A stretch of DNA of 64,000 bases. It comes from Escarpia spicata (taxonomy: Eukaryota; Annelida; Polychaeta; Sabellida; Siboglinidae). Position 1 is the stretch's first letter, and every line of letters begins with the position of its first letter. Where the stretch lies: the NCBI GenBank assembly GCA_963995525.1, contig OZ023213.1:45576794-45640793 (forward strand). Direction: 5' to 3'. Of the stretch, positions 36,930-48,378 are shown one piece after another. Under the pieces are notes generated by a model. It was not told the DNA's origin. It ran no database searches and saw only the letters and a program-made list of their open reading frames with translations. A program made the translations under genes and the position numbers.

Positions 36930-37100
36930 TGACACGAGCATCCTGGTGCCCCATGGTGCACCCCATGTTGTTGGCAAGTCCTCTTCCTCCATCTCAACAT
37001 TCTGTACCATCCATTTTGTAGAAGACGGAGAGATGGCTATATAATTGAAAAAGGAACATAACTTAAGATATATTCTCCCAAATGTAGTTCCAATTGGTCA
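36930..37100 (-). repeat. Right terminal inverted repeat (171 bp)
   Basis: Mirror copy of 29,810-29,980; outer end AATTGGTCA. Confidence 0.95.
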
Positions 37101-37930
37101 GATGTACATGACCCATTAGAATTGTAAGTTAGGACCCGATCATAAATAGTGTAAAGGCGTTGATAGGAATCAAATTATCGCCCAACGACCAAACATGGAC
37201 GAACTTTAAATAGCCTTAAATGAAAAGATAAAATCGAATATTCACTTAAGAATAAGTTAAAATAATACACCGTTCATTTATACACACCTTGGTATCTCGT
37301 AAGTCTAATTTATATAATAAAATACTTGGTTTTAATCACTTGAATGAGCGACACCAGTCTTGTAGCCTTTGTTTTGCTTTGTTCTCGTACCCACGTGCGT
37401 TTATTTAGTTGCAACTCTGTTCTAGGTCAAGATAGTGTCGGAACCGTGTTTCTAGTGTATTACAGTGAAATACCTAGTAGTTGAGCCATTGTTTGCTATA
37501 ATGCCAGAACTATTTTACAATTTACAATTATAATTTATTTTAGTAAGACAGTAACAAAATCTGGTAAAATGTATTAATCTAACATATATAATTTTTGGTT
37601 ATGTTAATTGATAGATGTGTCTACAGCCATTTTACATTTACAATGTATTTTTCATTGCATTTAAAAAAAAAACACAATCTTGTACTTTATACAAATAAAC
37701 TGCTGTAATATGTATGTATAACAAGTATTCCGCAATGTAGTATTATATGTAAAAAAGATAACTGTGGCTCAAGGGGTCTACACAATGACATTGTGCTATA
37801 TTGTCCAAGTTTAGCAATGAATGCGTGGTGAATACAAGTGAGCCCAGTCAGTGTTGTTACATAACAAAGATGCATCCCTCTCAAGTCACAGTCAGATCAT
37901 ACAAATCACCGACTATATGGGAGCGTACAC
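37101..37930. other. No gene recognised
   Basis: AT-rich flank between the transposon and the next array; only short unconvincing ORFs. Confidence 0.55.
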
Positions 37931-37934
37931 AGTA

Positions 37935-38215
37935 CATTAGTGTTCATACCATATCATTGGCCATCTTAGTGTTCATGCCATATCATTTGTACATTTAATG
38001 AAAACACATTGGCCATCTTAGTGTTCATGCCATATCATTGGCCATCTTAGTGTTCATGCCATATCATTGACCATCTTAGTGTTCATGCCATATCATTGGC
38101 CATCTTAGTGTTCATGCCATATCATTGGCCATCTTAGTGTTCATGCCATATCATTGGCCATCTTAGTGTTCATGCCATATCATTGGCCATCTTAGTGTTC
38201 ATGCCATATCATTTG
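37935..38215. repeat. 29-bp minisatellite (CCATCTTAGTGTTCATGCCATATCATTGG class)
   Basis: About nine units of TTCATGCCATATCATTGG + CCATCTTAGTG (29 bp), with a TTTGTACATTTAATGAAAA break after the second unit and a matching TTTGTACCTTTAATGAAAA after the last. Confidence 0.95.
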
Positions 38216-38397
38216 TACCTTTAATGAAAATTAAGATGCCATATATTTTTGTTGAAGTAACTTGATAGAAATCCTATCCTTAGCGCAAATATGTTTACTA
38301 TTGTCCAGAACAGGCTTGTCAGGCAGTTAATCAAGTGGAACTTATAACATGATCAATTCAATGAGCAATATTAAAATTAGTACAGGGGTTTGCACAC

Positions 38398-39165
38398 ATG
38401 TTTACCAAAACTGCAATTGTAAAAAAAAACATGTTTTTCCCAGGCCCAAAATGTTTAATTACCAGGACAGAGTTGAAACATCACAATTTAAATATAACAT
38501 CCACTGTTTTGTTACAGTGGCTTGAACATGGACTCGATCATGGGTCGGAGACGCTGTCTGCTAAGAAAACGGTTGGGGATGCAGAGTTGCATGCCTCAAC
38601 AACCAACCAGTCCCCAAACACGCCAACATGCATCCAAAACAGGAGAAGAAGAAGAAAAATATGTTTTTGTTTTGTTCATACTCGCAACAACACGAAAGCC
38701 ACACAGTGCCGCAGGAAATTGCACATACATACGATTGCAAGTAAGACCAAAAAGGCATCTGTTGGCATACAGTGTTTGCTGTTAGATGACACTGACCAAG
38801 ACACAACAGGGGTGTCTGACACAACAGGAGTGTTCACAGGACAAGACGAGGCGGATACCTGTGACAGTAATGGTAAGAGTGTTACTTGTGACAGTGACTA
38901 TGAGATACGCTCTAGTGAGAGCATTGATGAGGAAACCATCACTGCTGCGTCTCCTAGCAAACAGAGTACCAACTACACACCGCCACCACCAGACGAAGAA
39001 GAAAAATTCATTGTGTTTGAGAGCAAACTCCTGGATCTGTTCAAGGTTTGCTCTGTGTGTTGTGCCGAGACAAGAGGTGCTGTTTACAAACGAGTGGGAA
39101 CACTAGTTCATGTGCAGCAACAATGTTCTTCTTGTGACTATACGAGAGACTGGAGCTACGTCAGA
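38398..39165 (+). pseudogene. Transposon-derived zinc-region ORF, truncated by a LINE tail
   Basis: An open frame runs 38,398-39,252 (284 codons). An acceptor-like TTTTGTTACAG at about 38,517 precedes WLEHGLDHGSE, so the true exon may start there. The C-terminal part FIVFESKLLDLFKVCSVCC, then VGTLVHVQQQCSSCDYTRDW has paired CxxC motifs like the N-terminal region of large transposon-derived proteins common in invertebrates (Kolobok-like from memory). After DYTRDW the frame runs into LINE sequence and stops, so the catalytic part is missing. Confidence 0.4.
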
Positions 39166-39535
39166 TCATCGGCATCTGTTGGCCACATCGCATTTCCAAC
39201 GAAGCACTGTACCACCGTTGCCGATGCCGTCCCATCAGCGAAGCTGTCATAACTGCAAGATGGAGTCTATTCAGGCATGTGCTCCGTATGCCACCCGATG
39301 CACCCGCTCAGCGAGCGATCGACAACTATTTCGCCGTGAACACAGGTGTCACGACATACATGGGTCGACCGCGAACGACTCTGCCGACAGCGTTAAGCGC
39401 GGACCTGCGACGCATAGGTCGTACGCTACGTTGCCGTGCCGACGTCGACGCTCTGCGCGCACTCGACCGAAAACAGTGGCGACAATTGAAGCTGGTCATT
39501 TCAAAATAAGAAAGCATCATATGAATCCATGGAAC
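39166..39535 (+). mobile_element. LINE 3' end fragment
   Basis: Frame through 39,509 reads RPISEAVITARWSLFRHVLR, MPPDAPAQRAIDNYF, GRPRTTLPTAL and WRQLKLVISK: the RT C-terminal tail of RTE-like or related LINEs (RW-LFGHVLRM...GRP-TTLP). Only the last ~110 codons are present. GC-rich relative to its surroundings. Confidence 0.7.
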
Positions 39536-40314
39536 TGACCTTTTTAAATAATTTATTTATAATATTATTACTTTTTAGTGCAATTTCTACTGACTTTTTA
39601 ACGAGTATTTTGTAACTTTTTTTTATTATATGGACATTTTAATTATACATGTATCTATTCATATTTTTTATTTTAATTTATTTATATATCTATTGATTCC
39701 ACTTCTACAAAAGAACTGTGATGGTACATTTCGTGCGGAATGGCACAAGCGAAACAGACGCGAACTACATCACGTCTGCCACGCGAAAGTGCACATAATA
39801 ATAACTTAAATAAACTATATGGCTAACTGAGGGAAACGTCCCCGATTGTTTAGTGACAGCCAAGATCAAGATCATTTCCTTTGGGAGGGAGTCGACGTCG
39901 AAACCGCGGCGAAGGTTGGCGTCTCAGTAGTATGCAATGGTGTTCCTGTTGGATCTGTGGAAAACTGCCTTCGATACATGGGAACCTCTGCTGCAAGGGG
40001 GTGGATGGTATTCACTGGCGACAGAAGGACATGCCTTGCATCACAGACAGTGAGGACTTCGATATAATATGTCTACGTCCAGTTGTTTTGCGGACGGCAC
40101 CGATCGCCAGAAACGACTTGAAGAGAAGTGACCTCCAAGTGCCCATATCGAACGAGTAAGTATTATACATAGAATGTCCTCTAAAAAGTGTGTTGTGAGA
40201 AATGTATCTTTAGTAGACTTTAAAGTATTTATAGGCTTAACATTATGCAACAAACTGGGCGGCAATTTGAAATGTTAATTTATCTACAATAATTAACTAT
40301 AATGTTCGTGCATT

Positions 40315-41600
40315 TCTGGAAACACAAGGGCGACCGCCTGGTATGCCAGCAATCACAGAGGAATAACACTTCTATCGATACCTGGTAAACTTTTCGCACT
40401 CATCTTGTTACATCGTTCTATTGACGCTAATAGGTCAACAAGAAGAGTTCAGCAGGCTGGTTTCGCTCCGGGCCGCTCCACGGTTGATCAGATATTCTCT
40501 ATACGCCAGATTATCGAAAAGTTAAATGAATTTCGTCAAACCGCCTTCATTGCTTTTATTGATTTTAAAGCTGCTTTTGATAGTATCTACCGCAAGAACC
40601 TCTGGTTGCTCTTTCAAAACACTGGCCTGTCCCCAAAGTTATGCCGATTGTTCAAGCTACTGTACAGTGAGAGCTGTATCCGCCTTGGTAATGATACCTC
40701 AGATCTTTTCTCCCTTGACTCCGGTGTACGTCAAGGCTGTGTGGTTGCCCCTGACCTGTTTAATCTCACCATTGACCATATCATGGTACAACTTGAGAAA
40801 AATGCCGGTTCTTTCTTCGGCATTAGACTTGGATACACTGTTGTGACAGACCTGGATTATGCAGATGACATTGCCATCTTCTGCACATCGCGTGCTGACT
40901 TCGTCCTCGTCCTCAAAGAACTCTGCTCTATAGCCAGTGTTGTTGGCCTTTCCATCGCTGGGCCAAAACGAAAGCGATGGCAATATGCGCAGACATCGAT
41001 TTACTCAACCCCATCACCATCAATGGCGAAATCATCGACTTTGTGGATGAGTTTACTTACCTGTGTTCCGTCATATCCGCTAATGGCTCTGTCGACCACG
41101 AGGTCGCAGTTAGAATCGGCAAAGCAGCGGGAGCAATGAAACGACTGTCAACTGCTCTGTGGCGCAGACGTTCCATCTTGCGGGGTACCAAGCTAAAGAT
41201 GTTCAATGCTCTCGTCATTTCCATCCTTCTATATGCCTCTGAGACCTGGCAGCTGACCATTCAACAGGCCAAGAAAATCGATGCTTTCTCCATGAAGAGC
41301 CTACGACGCCTCGAGAATATAAAGTGGTTCAATTACATCAGCAATAACACGATCATGGAACGTACAGGTCAGAAGCATGCATCGATACTCATCACCCAGC
41401 GACGCCTTCGATGGTTCGGCCACCTGCAACGTATGGCACCAAACTACCCTGCCGCTCTATTATACCAATTCCACCCACAAAACACCGGCAGGAAACGGCG
41501 CCGTGGGCGTCCTCGCCGTCGATGGATCGACTGTGTTAAAGGTGCTCAATCAGTTCGTTTGCCCATCGCCAATCCGGTTCTTTTATGTCCAGATGTATAA
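40315..41600 (+). mobile_element. RTE-like LINE, RT to 3' end
   Basis: Starts inside RT at NHRGITLLSIPGKLFALIL and continues through QAGFAPGRSTVDQIF, FIDFKAAFDSI, SGVRQGCVVAPDLFN and an intact catalytic LDYADDIAIF near 40,852-40,881. A one-base shift near 40,965 moves the frame to 40,977-41,600 (FVDEFTYLCSVISANGSVDH, YASETWQLT, RLRWFGHLQRM, GRPRRRWIDCVKGA). 5'-truncated: no endonuclease. The 3' end is near TTTAATAAAAAAATG at 41,630. Confidence 0.88.
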
Positions 41601-41639
41601 TGTGTGGTAACTAGTGCGCACAGTCGGTTTAATAAAAAA

Positions 41640-44600
41640 ATGCGTACTTGTTTTTTAATCGTCAAAAAAGATTTGTCGTTACAGCGGGTATCGCTGGCGA
41701 AAGCCAATTGCGCTGTCTGCCTACTGCGCCACTTCGGTCACGTGCTTTACGCTAGATCGGCATCCCAGGCATTCGAAAACAATAACAACACACACGTGCT
41801 TTAGCGTATCAAGATGAAGATTATAATTCCAAAGTGGTTTTACGAAGGTACGTATTACACTATCGCAGTTAGCAACAAGAACGCGTAGTCGTGTATTGAT
41901 TCAACGAGAATTGCAACTTGCGAACGTCTACACTCGACTCGAACCTGTCGAGGCTGACTTTAAGACATTAATTTCTAACTAAAAAATCTAAGACTAAGTC
42001 TAAGACAGACACCGAGTGACAACGAGCATAATATTTGATATGTATTGTATTTGGTTACGCAGGATGTTGTTAATAAGCTGTTATTCCGACAATACATATA
42101 GAGAGTAGATGACGTGAGGATGCGAAATGACAAGAAACATTGCTTTGGCAGCAGGCCCCTGTTGATCGTGCAAGTAACTTAGTCAGGGAGCATACGTAAT
42201 TTCGTGCAACAGAACGTCAAACAAGGGAGTATTATGTTGGTGATCGTAATTATTAAAACATTTTTTGTGACTCATATTTTTGATATTATTACTGCAGAAT
42301 AGTGTTGATTTGCATTGTATTTTATGCCAAATAATTTAGATTTTTATATGACAAGCATGATGGTGACGATTTTATTCAATATAAAAATATAAACGTGTAA
42401 ATACATAAAATATCAATACACCTAGAGTACACCATATATAAGGATTACACAAGAAAATGCACGCACTTGTCTCCATTGTGGTCCTTGATGCCTGGCTACA
42501 GTGTATGTAATGCATTATTTGGTATCCTGTGATACCTTTCAACTGACATATGCAGGCTATTCTTATGTATTTACCAATATATGTATATATTCTCACCACA
42601 GCAATATCTGAATACATAATAATATATGTAACTTGAATTATGATATTGCTAGAGACCACACTGCAACCCATGAATGAAAATGAGAGGAGGCAGAGGAGGG
42701 GCTAGTGGCGATCACCAGGGCCAGGCAGACACAGGGAGGATACATAGTCTGCGGCAGGCCCACATTTGATCAATCCAGGTAATTTCAAATTTATAACAAT
42801 CAACCACGTATTTGATTTATCAACAAATTTTAATGTGCACATTTAAATATACCACATTTGTTTTCATACACATTTTAATAATAACATCTTGGGCATTGAA
42901 AACTAGATTGACTTCTGCACTTGTATATTATACCCACAAGTGTATCAACACAGACATATTAATACACCTTTACACAGTATTTAGCATATGGCAATGACTC
43001 TGAAATAAGTTTATAAAATAAATTAGTCATTCTTGAAGAAGGTAGACATACGTATTATGAACCTTTGAATACTTGACGAGGAAGATATATTGTTAGCATC
43101 ACAATAACACCTCATTCTGTAATTTCCAACATTCACCTTGACCATTCAATCTCAGGCTTAAAATGTCAAATGTGAATATGTATAGTAGTTACACACGGCA
43201 GACACTGACATGAATTTGTATACCGAAAACAAAACACAAAATATAAATGCGCTTTACTGATGCTTTAGTGATTAGTAGAATTCAAATCAGTCTATAATAT
43301 TGACTAAGATCAGGCGTCACTGTAATGAAAGTGAACAATTTTAAATTCATGTAATGACAATGAACACCTAGTCAAGAAAAATAGTTAAAATTGTTCACCG
43401 TTTTGAAAAATTGCATATTCTACTAATGTCTGCATGCTGTATATCAAGCCACCTTTCCCCGGAACAACCCTGGTAAACACTGACTGTTCCTAAGATATCA
43501 ACATGTATAGATGCAGCTGTAGTAGAACATTTCTTGCTGCCTTTTTCTTGTGAAATGCTGCAGGTCATACATGAAACATTATTATATATTGATTATGACA
43601 ATGAACACTCCATAATTATTTACTCCCAACACTACTATGATGCCTGTTTTTGTTTACAGAATATACGCTTTTTTTACAGGAGATTGAACTAGTGTGCTTA
43701 GTACCACTAGTTCTCCAAGTTAATATGGCATATTGGGCAGTTGTATTTGTCCAGGAACTCGGACAAGATTCTACAGCAATGCAACATGCTGCATATTAAC
43801 AGTTTGTCATATGAATGTCCACTGAGTGATCCCAATTGTGTCGTGTTGAATCCGTGACAGATTCCCCAGTGCCGATGGGGTGTACACTGGCTTCCAGGTC
43901 AGTCAGTTAGCTTGACTGACTGGAAACCAATGTAGAATGCAAGTTGCTCAACATAAGAATGTGGTGACGCCTGACTAGCTCCGCAGTTGGTGATGGAACG
44001 GTGGGTGCCAGGGTCTGCAGATATGGCAACAACTTTCAATGCTGTCAGACAGGTTCAGTGTCGAGCATTCTTCGGTGAACTGCATCGGTTTAGATATCGA
44101 TGACATCACTGTATGTTTTCGCCGTCTTTGATGGTACTGCATACCAGCTTCCTGACTTTTTTCTGTACGTCTGCATCTACCTATACCGAAGACAAAGTGA
44201 CAATTAGGATGGCTCTGACATGTATGATATTTTTATATGTGACGACACATTTATCAAAAGTCAATAATACAAGGTATTTGTATTAAATTCAACTATAACT
44301 TTTAGCAGTGTCCATGAAAAAATACATTAATAATCCAGTATCGTTACAGTGGTAGAGTTTCATTGTCTTTGTGTTGCTGATAGTCAGTGGCAGCCAGCTG
44401 AGTTCTTGCAACATACACCAGGCACAAGTTTGTGAGGAAGTAATGGTATTGAAAGCCTTTTCACAATTTTCAACAACAATCTGTTGATACACTGACAGCA
44501 GCATTTTACTTGTTTAAATTATCTTTGTATCACGAGGACTGTTATATATTTTTCTTGCCATGTATCATTTTTCTCAATTATTCTTTCTTATCACTGTTTT

Positions 44601-44655
44601 ATATTTTCACAAATAATTTACATTAATTTTAATTTTGCATGATAATTAAACAACA
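41640..44655. other. No gene recognised
   Basis: Three kilobases of AT-rich DNA with only short ORFs. A purine-rich block at 42,660-42,775 (GAGAGGAGGCAGAGGAGGGG) followed by CAATCCAG|GTAATT looks exon-like but encodes nothing I recognise. Confidence 0.45.
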
Positions 44656-44659
44656 CTTA

Positions 44660-44885
44660 AGTAAGTTTAGTTCTGATATGGTGTAGTATCCAGTCCTCAG
44701 GATTGCTCAAAGTGCTTTACACTTTACTCCCCGGCAGACCTGTTAAATCGAAAACACCATCTTGACTTATGTGTGAAGAATTCAGCCACACTGAAATGAA
44801 TATGCGAAAATTATTCATACAAAAATATCCACCGTCTGTAGCCGGTACTCTTCATACAGCTGAGTAAACTGGATCAATGTAGCAT
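44660..44885. repeat. Dispersed repeat, copy 3 (longest)
   Basis: Joins both blocks seen elsewhere: TATCCAGTCCTCAGGATTGC (as at 12,745) followed by CCCCGGCAGACCTGTTAAAT and ACACCATCTTGACTT (as at 5,534). This shows the two partial copies belong to one family of at least 220 bp. Confidence 0.65.
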
Positions 44886-44889
44886 GTAG

Positions 44890-45435
44890 CGATTGTACAT
44901 GTAATTCTCACTCACATGGCGATGACCCTGTCTAGTCTAGTCAACATTTTTTGCGAGTTGTAAACATACCAAGCATTGCACAAACTACAACAGTTTTGAA
45001 TTTTATATCCTATTGATGTTTTTTTTAACAACAAATCATAATATAGTTATTTTTATTTGATATGTATATATTAAATTTGTTCAACTAAACATCTTCCTAA
45101 GTAATTTGTTCTCATTGGTTTAGATTTTATGGGCATTAAATATTAAAATTTGTTGTTAAATACACATAATTGTTTAGTCACTAATTTTGTGAGTTGTAAA
45201 CATACAACTAGCATTTGATATCACATGTACTAGTATTGTTTTTTGTAACAAAGAATTGTGATAAAAGTAACTGTTTGTTTTGTTATATGTACCTGACATT
45301 TTTTCAACCTCTTCCTAATTTTTGTTTCTATTGTTGCTTTGCATTTTATGTGTATGTGATATTAACAATTATTACATTATACACATCAAGTGCAATGATT
45401 GTACCTGTAGTTGTATTGTGCTCATAATTTTGTAG
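44890..45435. repeat. Diverged tandem duplication, about 235-bp period
   Basis: Matching landmarks in order: TTGCGAGTTGTAAACATACC (44,951) and TTGTGAGTTGTAAACATACA (45,186); TTTTTTAACAAC / TTTTGTAACAAAG; CTTCCTAAGTAATTTGTTC / CTTCCTAATTTTTGTTTC. Old, strongly diverged. Confidence 0.5.
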
Positions 45436-45705
45436 TCATGATCTCATCAAATAGTTTCAATAAAATGTTTTTACTTTACATTGTCTTTACTTTAATTCAC
45501 ATAGGGGGTGCTGTTGAAACATTTTCAAAGATGGTGTAACTGTACCCAAATAAGATTGGTCAGAATAAAACATAATTGTAAAAACAACCAAACACATATG
45601 TTTGCATATCTTCCAAATGTTATGCTATGATTTATGTATATACAGTATATATATATATATATATATCACGTTTGCATACCAGCAGCAATTAATACTTACG
45701 TTCAC

Positions 45706-45895
45706 TTACTGTCCTGAGCTGCATCCAGCCTCAGGAAGTGACTGGACACCTGACAGTGAGCTGCCTTTGCTACGACCACTGATGCTCGACAGAGCCACCA
45801 CAGATCTTGTCATATGTGATGGCTGCAGTGGTGTCGAGGTAGTTCGCGCATTTGTGTTGAAGCTGTCAAACAAAGTCATGAATTGGAATATGGAA
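45706..45895 (+). other. Fragment with a diverged second copy at 47,545
   Basis: An open stretch reads ELHPASGSDWTPDSELPLLR and PLMLDRATTDLV. The corresponding bases at 47,545-47,675 are recognisably homologous but full of stops. The family is unknown; it may be an exon of an unrecognised mobile element. Confidence 0.4.
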
Positions 45896-45959
45896 TGAGT
45901 CAGATTATTTGTGCAGGTGAACATGGTTTGACAGCACTACTACACGTAAATATATACTT

Positions 45960-46570
45960 ACTTAGACTTATACTTAATTCCTCCTGTTCCTTTTAGGACA
46001 TCGGGCGACGAGCTTTCTCCATCTACTACGGTCTTTCGCAATTTCTTTGGCCTCATTCCAGGTGATTTCCATTTCTGCCAGATCTTCTTTAAACGTCTTG
46101 CGCCAGGTCTTAGTCGGTCTTCCTCTCTTTCTGTTTCCACCTTCAGGCACCCATTCCATTGCTACATGTGCTGTTCTCTCTCTCTCTCTCTTGGTAGGCG
46201 TAGGATATGTCCCGCTTGTCTTCGTCGTCGAGACTTAACTATGTAATGCAGGCTATCCAGACCTGCCCTCCTCACCACTTCTTCATTGGTGATGTGCTCT
46301 CTCCACGATATGCCCAATATGAACCGGAGACATCGCCGATGGAATATGTCTATTTTTTTTATATCCTCGCCGTATTCTTCCACGTTTCACAGGCATATAT
46401 CGCTGTTGGTATTACGATTGACATGTAAAGACGTAGTTTTATGTCCTTTCTGATGGTGTTACTGGACCATATTGGAAGTAGTCTTTGGAACACTGCTGAT
46501 GCCTTGCCTATCCTCGCTCGTACATCTACGTCCGCGTCGCCTTTCCTAGAGATGTAGCTTCCGAGGTAAT
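45960..46570 (-). mobile_element. RTE-like LINE, 3' end fragment
   Basis: Minus strand: DVRARIGKASAVFQRL and YACETWKNT (46,530-46,385), then after a frameshift IDIFHRRCLRFILGISWREH and RRRQAGHILRLPR (46,383-46,165), then KRGRPTKTWRKTFKEDL (46,140-45,975). Frame changes fall at a CT microsatellite (46,170-46,190). 5'-truncated and dead. Confidence 0.85.
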
Positions 46571-48085
46571 ATTATATAATTATATATAATATTATATATG
46601 TATATATATATGTAAATATATATGTGTGTATACATGTGGTGTGTAACTTGTAAACGTTTTAACTTCATTAATAGGTAAAAATATTGTGCACGATAGTTTA
46701 CCCAATGGTCATTTGCCCAGCACTCAAGTGTGAAAAGGTCATTTGCCCAGTTGTGAAAAAAATTACAATAAATGATATGAGAGTGGCAAAGTTATTATTG
46801 TATATATTGTAAAATCGTAGTATATAACAAACAAATAGACAATTCACATGTGTCATAGCCAACAATGTGAAACAATTTGGATTGTGCACCATCCAATTGC
46901 CAGCATAATTAACTACCTGTAAGTGCAGGAGTGGGTGGGCACAGGAAAGAAGGTCACAGGAAATAAAGTCACAAAGTAATTTTATTCCAAAAAATAAATA
47001 ACAAGTTTAGCAATTTTTCACTGATAGTACTAGCGACATTATATCATATGTCTTATTAAGAGTGCACAACCTTACGTATTATTAAAATAATTCCACACAT
47101 TGTATATTTAAACAGGTCAAATTAAGTTATTTTGATTTTTGAACACACACACACACTAAAATATACATTCAAAGATAGAAATCAGTAACTGAACATAAGC
47201 ATCTCGTGCTGTGCAAGCCAGCAGGTGATTATATAGATAAAACGTCATGTAACGTAACATTAACATTGAAGCAGTTGCAGCCTTTAGCAGATCTGTGCCC
47301 CACCATAAGCATAATTATTATGAAATGACAATCACTGAGGCTTGGCAATACACACATTCCAAATGAAATAAAAAGAAAATTAAGTTGAAAAATGAACTGC
47401 AAATGAAATGTGCTATGTAGCTGACAGTTTGACAACCACACTATCATACAAAGATGGAATAATTGTACACACATTAGACTACTCAAACCAGAACATAACA
47501 GTACATTAATACCGTTACTTAAACTGACATTGGTTGTAATGGTTCAGAGCTGCACCCAACCTCGGGAAGAGACTGAATACTGACAGTGAGCTGAGTTTAC
47601 TGCGACCACTGATACTCGATAGAGCCAATGCAGCGGTTGTTGTCTGTGGTGGCTGGATTGGTGTAAACGTCATTTGCAAATGCAAGAGAAGGCATCAAGT
47701 AGAATGGCTAAAATTTGACATTTTAAAATAGTACTACTACTCCTCAAAATGGACACCGTAGTATAACACATCAAACTAATATCCAGGCTATTTAAATAAC
47801 TTTCAGAAATAATAAAATTAATTTTCCTCCTGTGTTCATGCACCCGGTGTACTTGTTTTCTTTGATCCCCATCAAACTAAGGTTAGCATAGAGGCCTAGA
47901 AGATCTCTATCAATGTGTATACATATTCCACACTTTTCAGAGATGTAACGTATACACTTTTCTTTATATACATACTTCTATACACACTACATGCAATTTT
48001 GGGCATTTACCTGATAACATATGTAGACTATTACGGTCACAATATACATATGAATGTTTAGCATTCTCTACAGAAATCATAAAAC
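46571..48085. other. No gene recognised (contains diverged fragment at 47,545-47,675)
   Basis: AT-rich. The only structured element is the second copy of the 45,706 fragment (GAGCTGCACCCAACCTCGGG). Confidence 0.5.
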
Positions 48086-48231
48086 TGTTTCACAATGTAC
48101 ACACCTTGTATCATAGCGAGTTGTTTATTGTCGAAATCGCTGTCTGACAAACATGCCGCTAGCCGAGGAAACACACAACTGCGCAAGCGCGCTAACTACA
48201 GTCCGTTCTACAAAAGTTGGATATTGACACA
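48086..48231 (-). repeat. Gypsy 3' LTR (146 bp)
   Basis: Near-identical to 52,405-52,550. Preceded on the minus strand by the polypurine tract. Confidence 0.93.
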
Positions 48232-48248
48232 TCCCTTCTTTTCTAAAC
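48232..48248 (-). other. Polypurine tract of the Gypsy element
   Basis: Minus-strand GTTTAGAAAAGAAGGGA immediately before the 3' LTR. Confidence 0.8.
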
Positions 48249-48378
48249 AAAGAAAAATAAGAACTTACTAATAAAACACTATCTATATAGCGCTAAAATG
48301 GCTCGATAGTCTACAGCTACAACTTATTAACACTAGTTAAAAGCTCAATTATAAGATAGAAATAAGCGTATGGCAAAG

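Larger units (their letters stand above)
29810..37100. mobile_element. 7.3-kb DNA transposon: DDE transposase + SWIM/YqaJ nuclease (ISL2EU/Harbinger-like)
   Basis: Bounded by identical 171-bp terminal inverted repeats (29,810-29,980 and 36,930-37,100), each starting TGACCAATTGGAACTACATT. Inside, a plus-strand SWIM/YqaJ gene and a minus-strand DDE transposase converge on an AT-rich centre at about 34.6-35.4 kb. From memory, this gene pair is described for ISL2EU-type elements related to PIF/Harbinger. Both genes are broken, so the copy is non-autonomous now. No flanking target-site duplication is obvious (left GCATGACG, right GATGTACA). Confidence 0.88.

Noticed and set aside
39846..40159. Overlapping ORFs with CWICGKL as a zinc-finger gene
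   Set aside because: Single weak C-x-x-C with no continuing fold; ends at a possible donor but nothing joins it.
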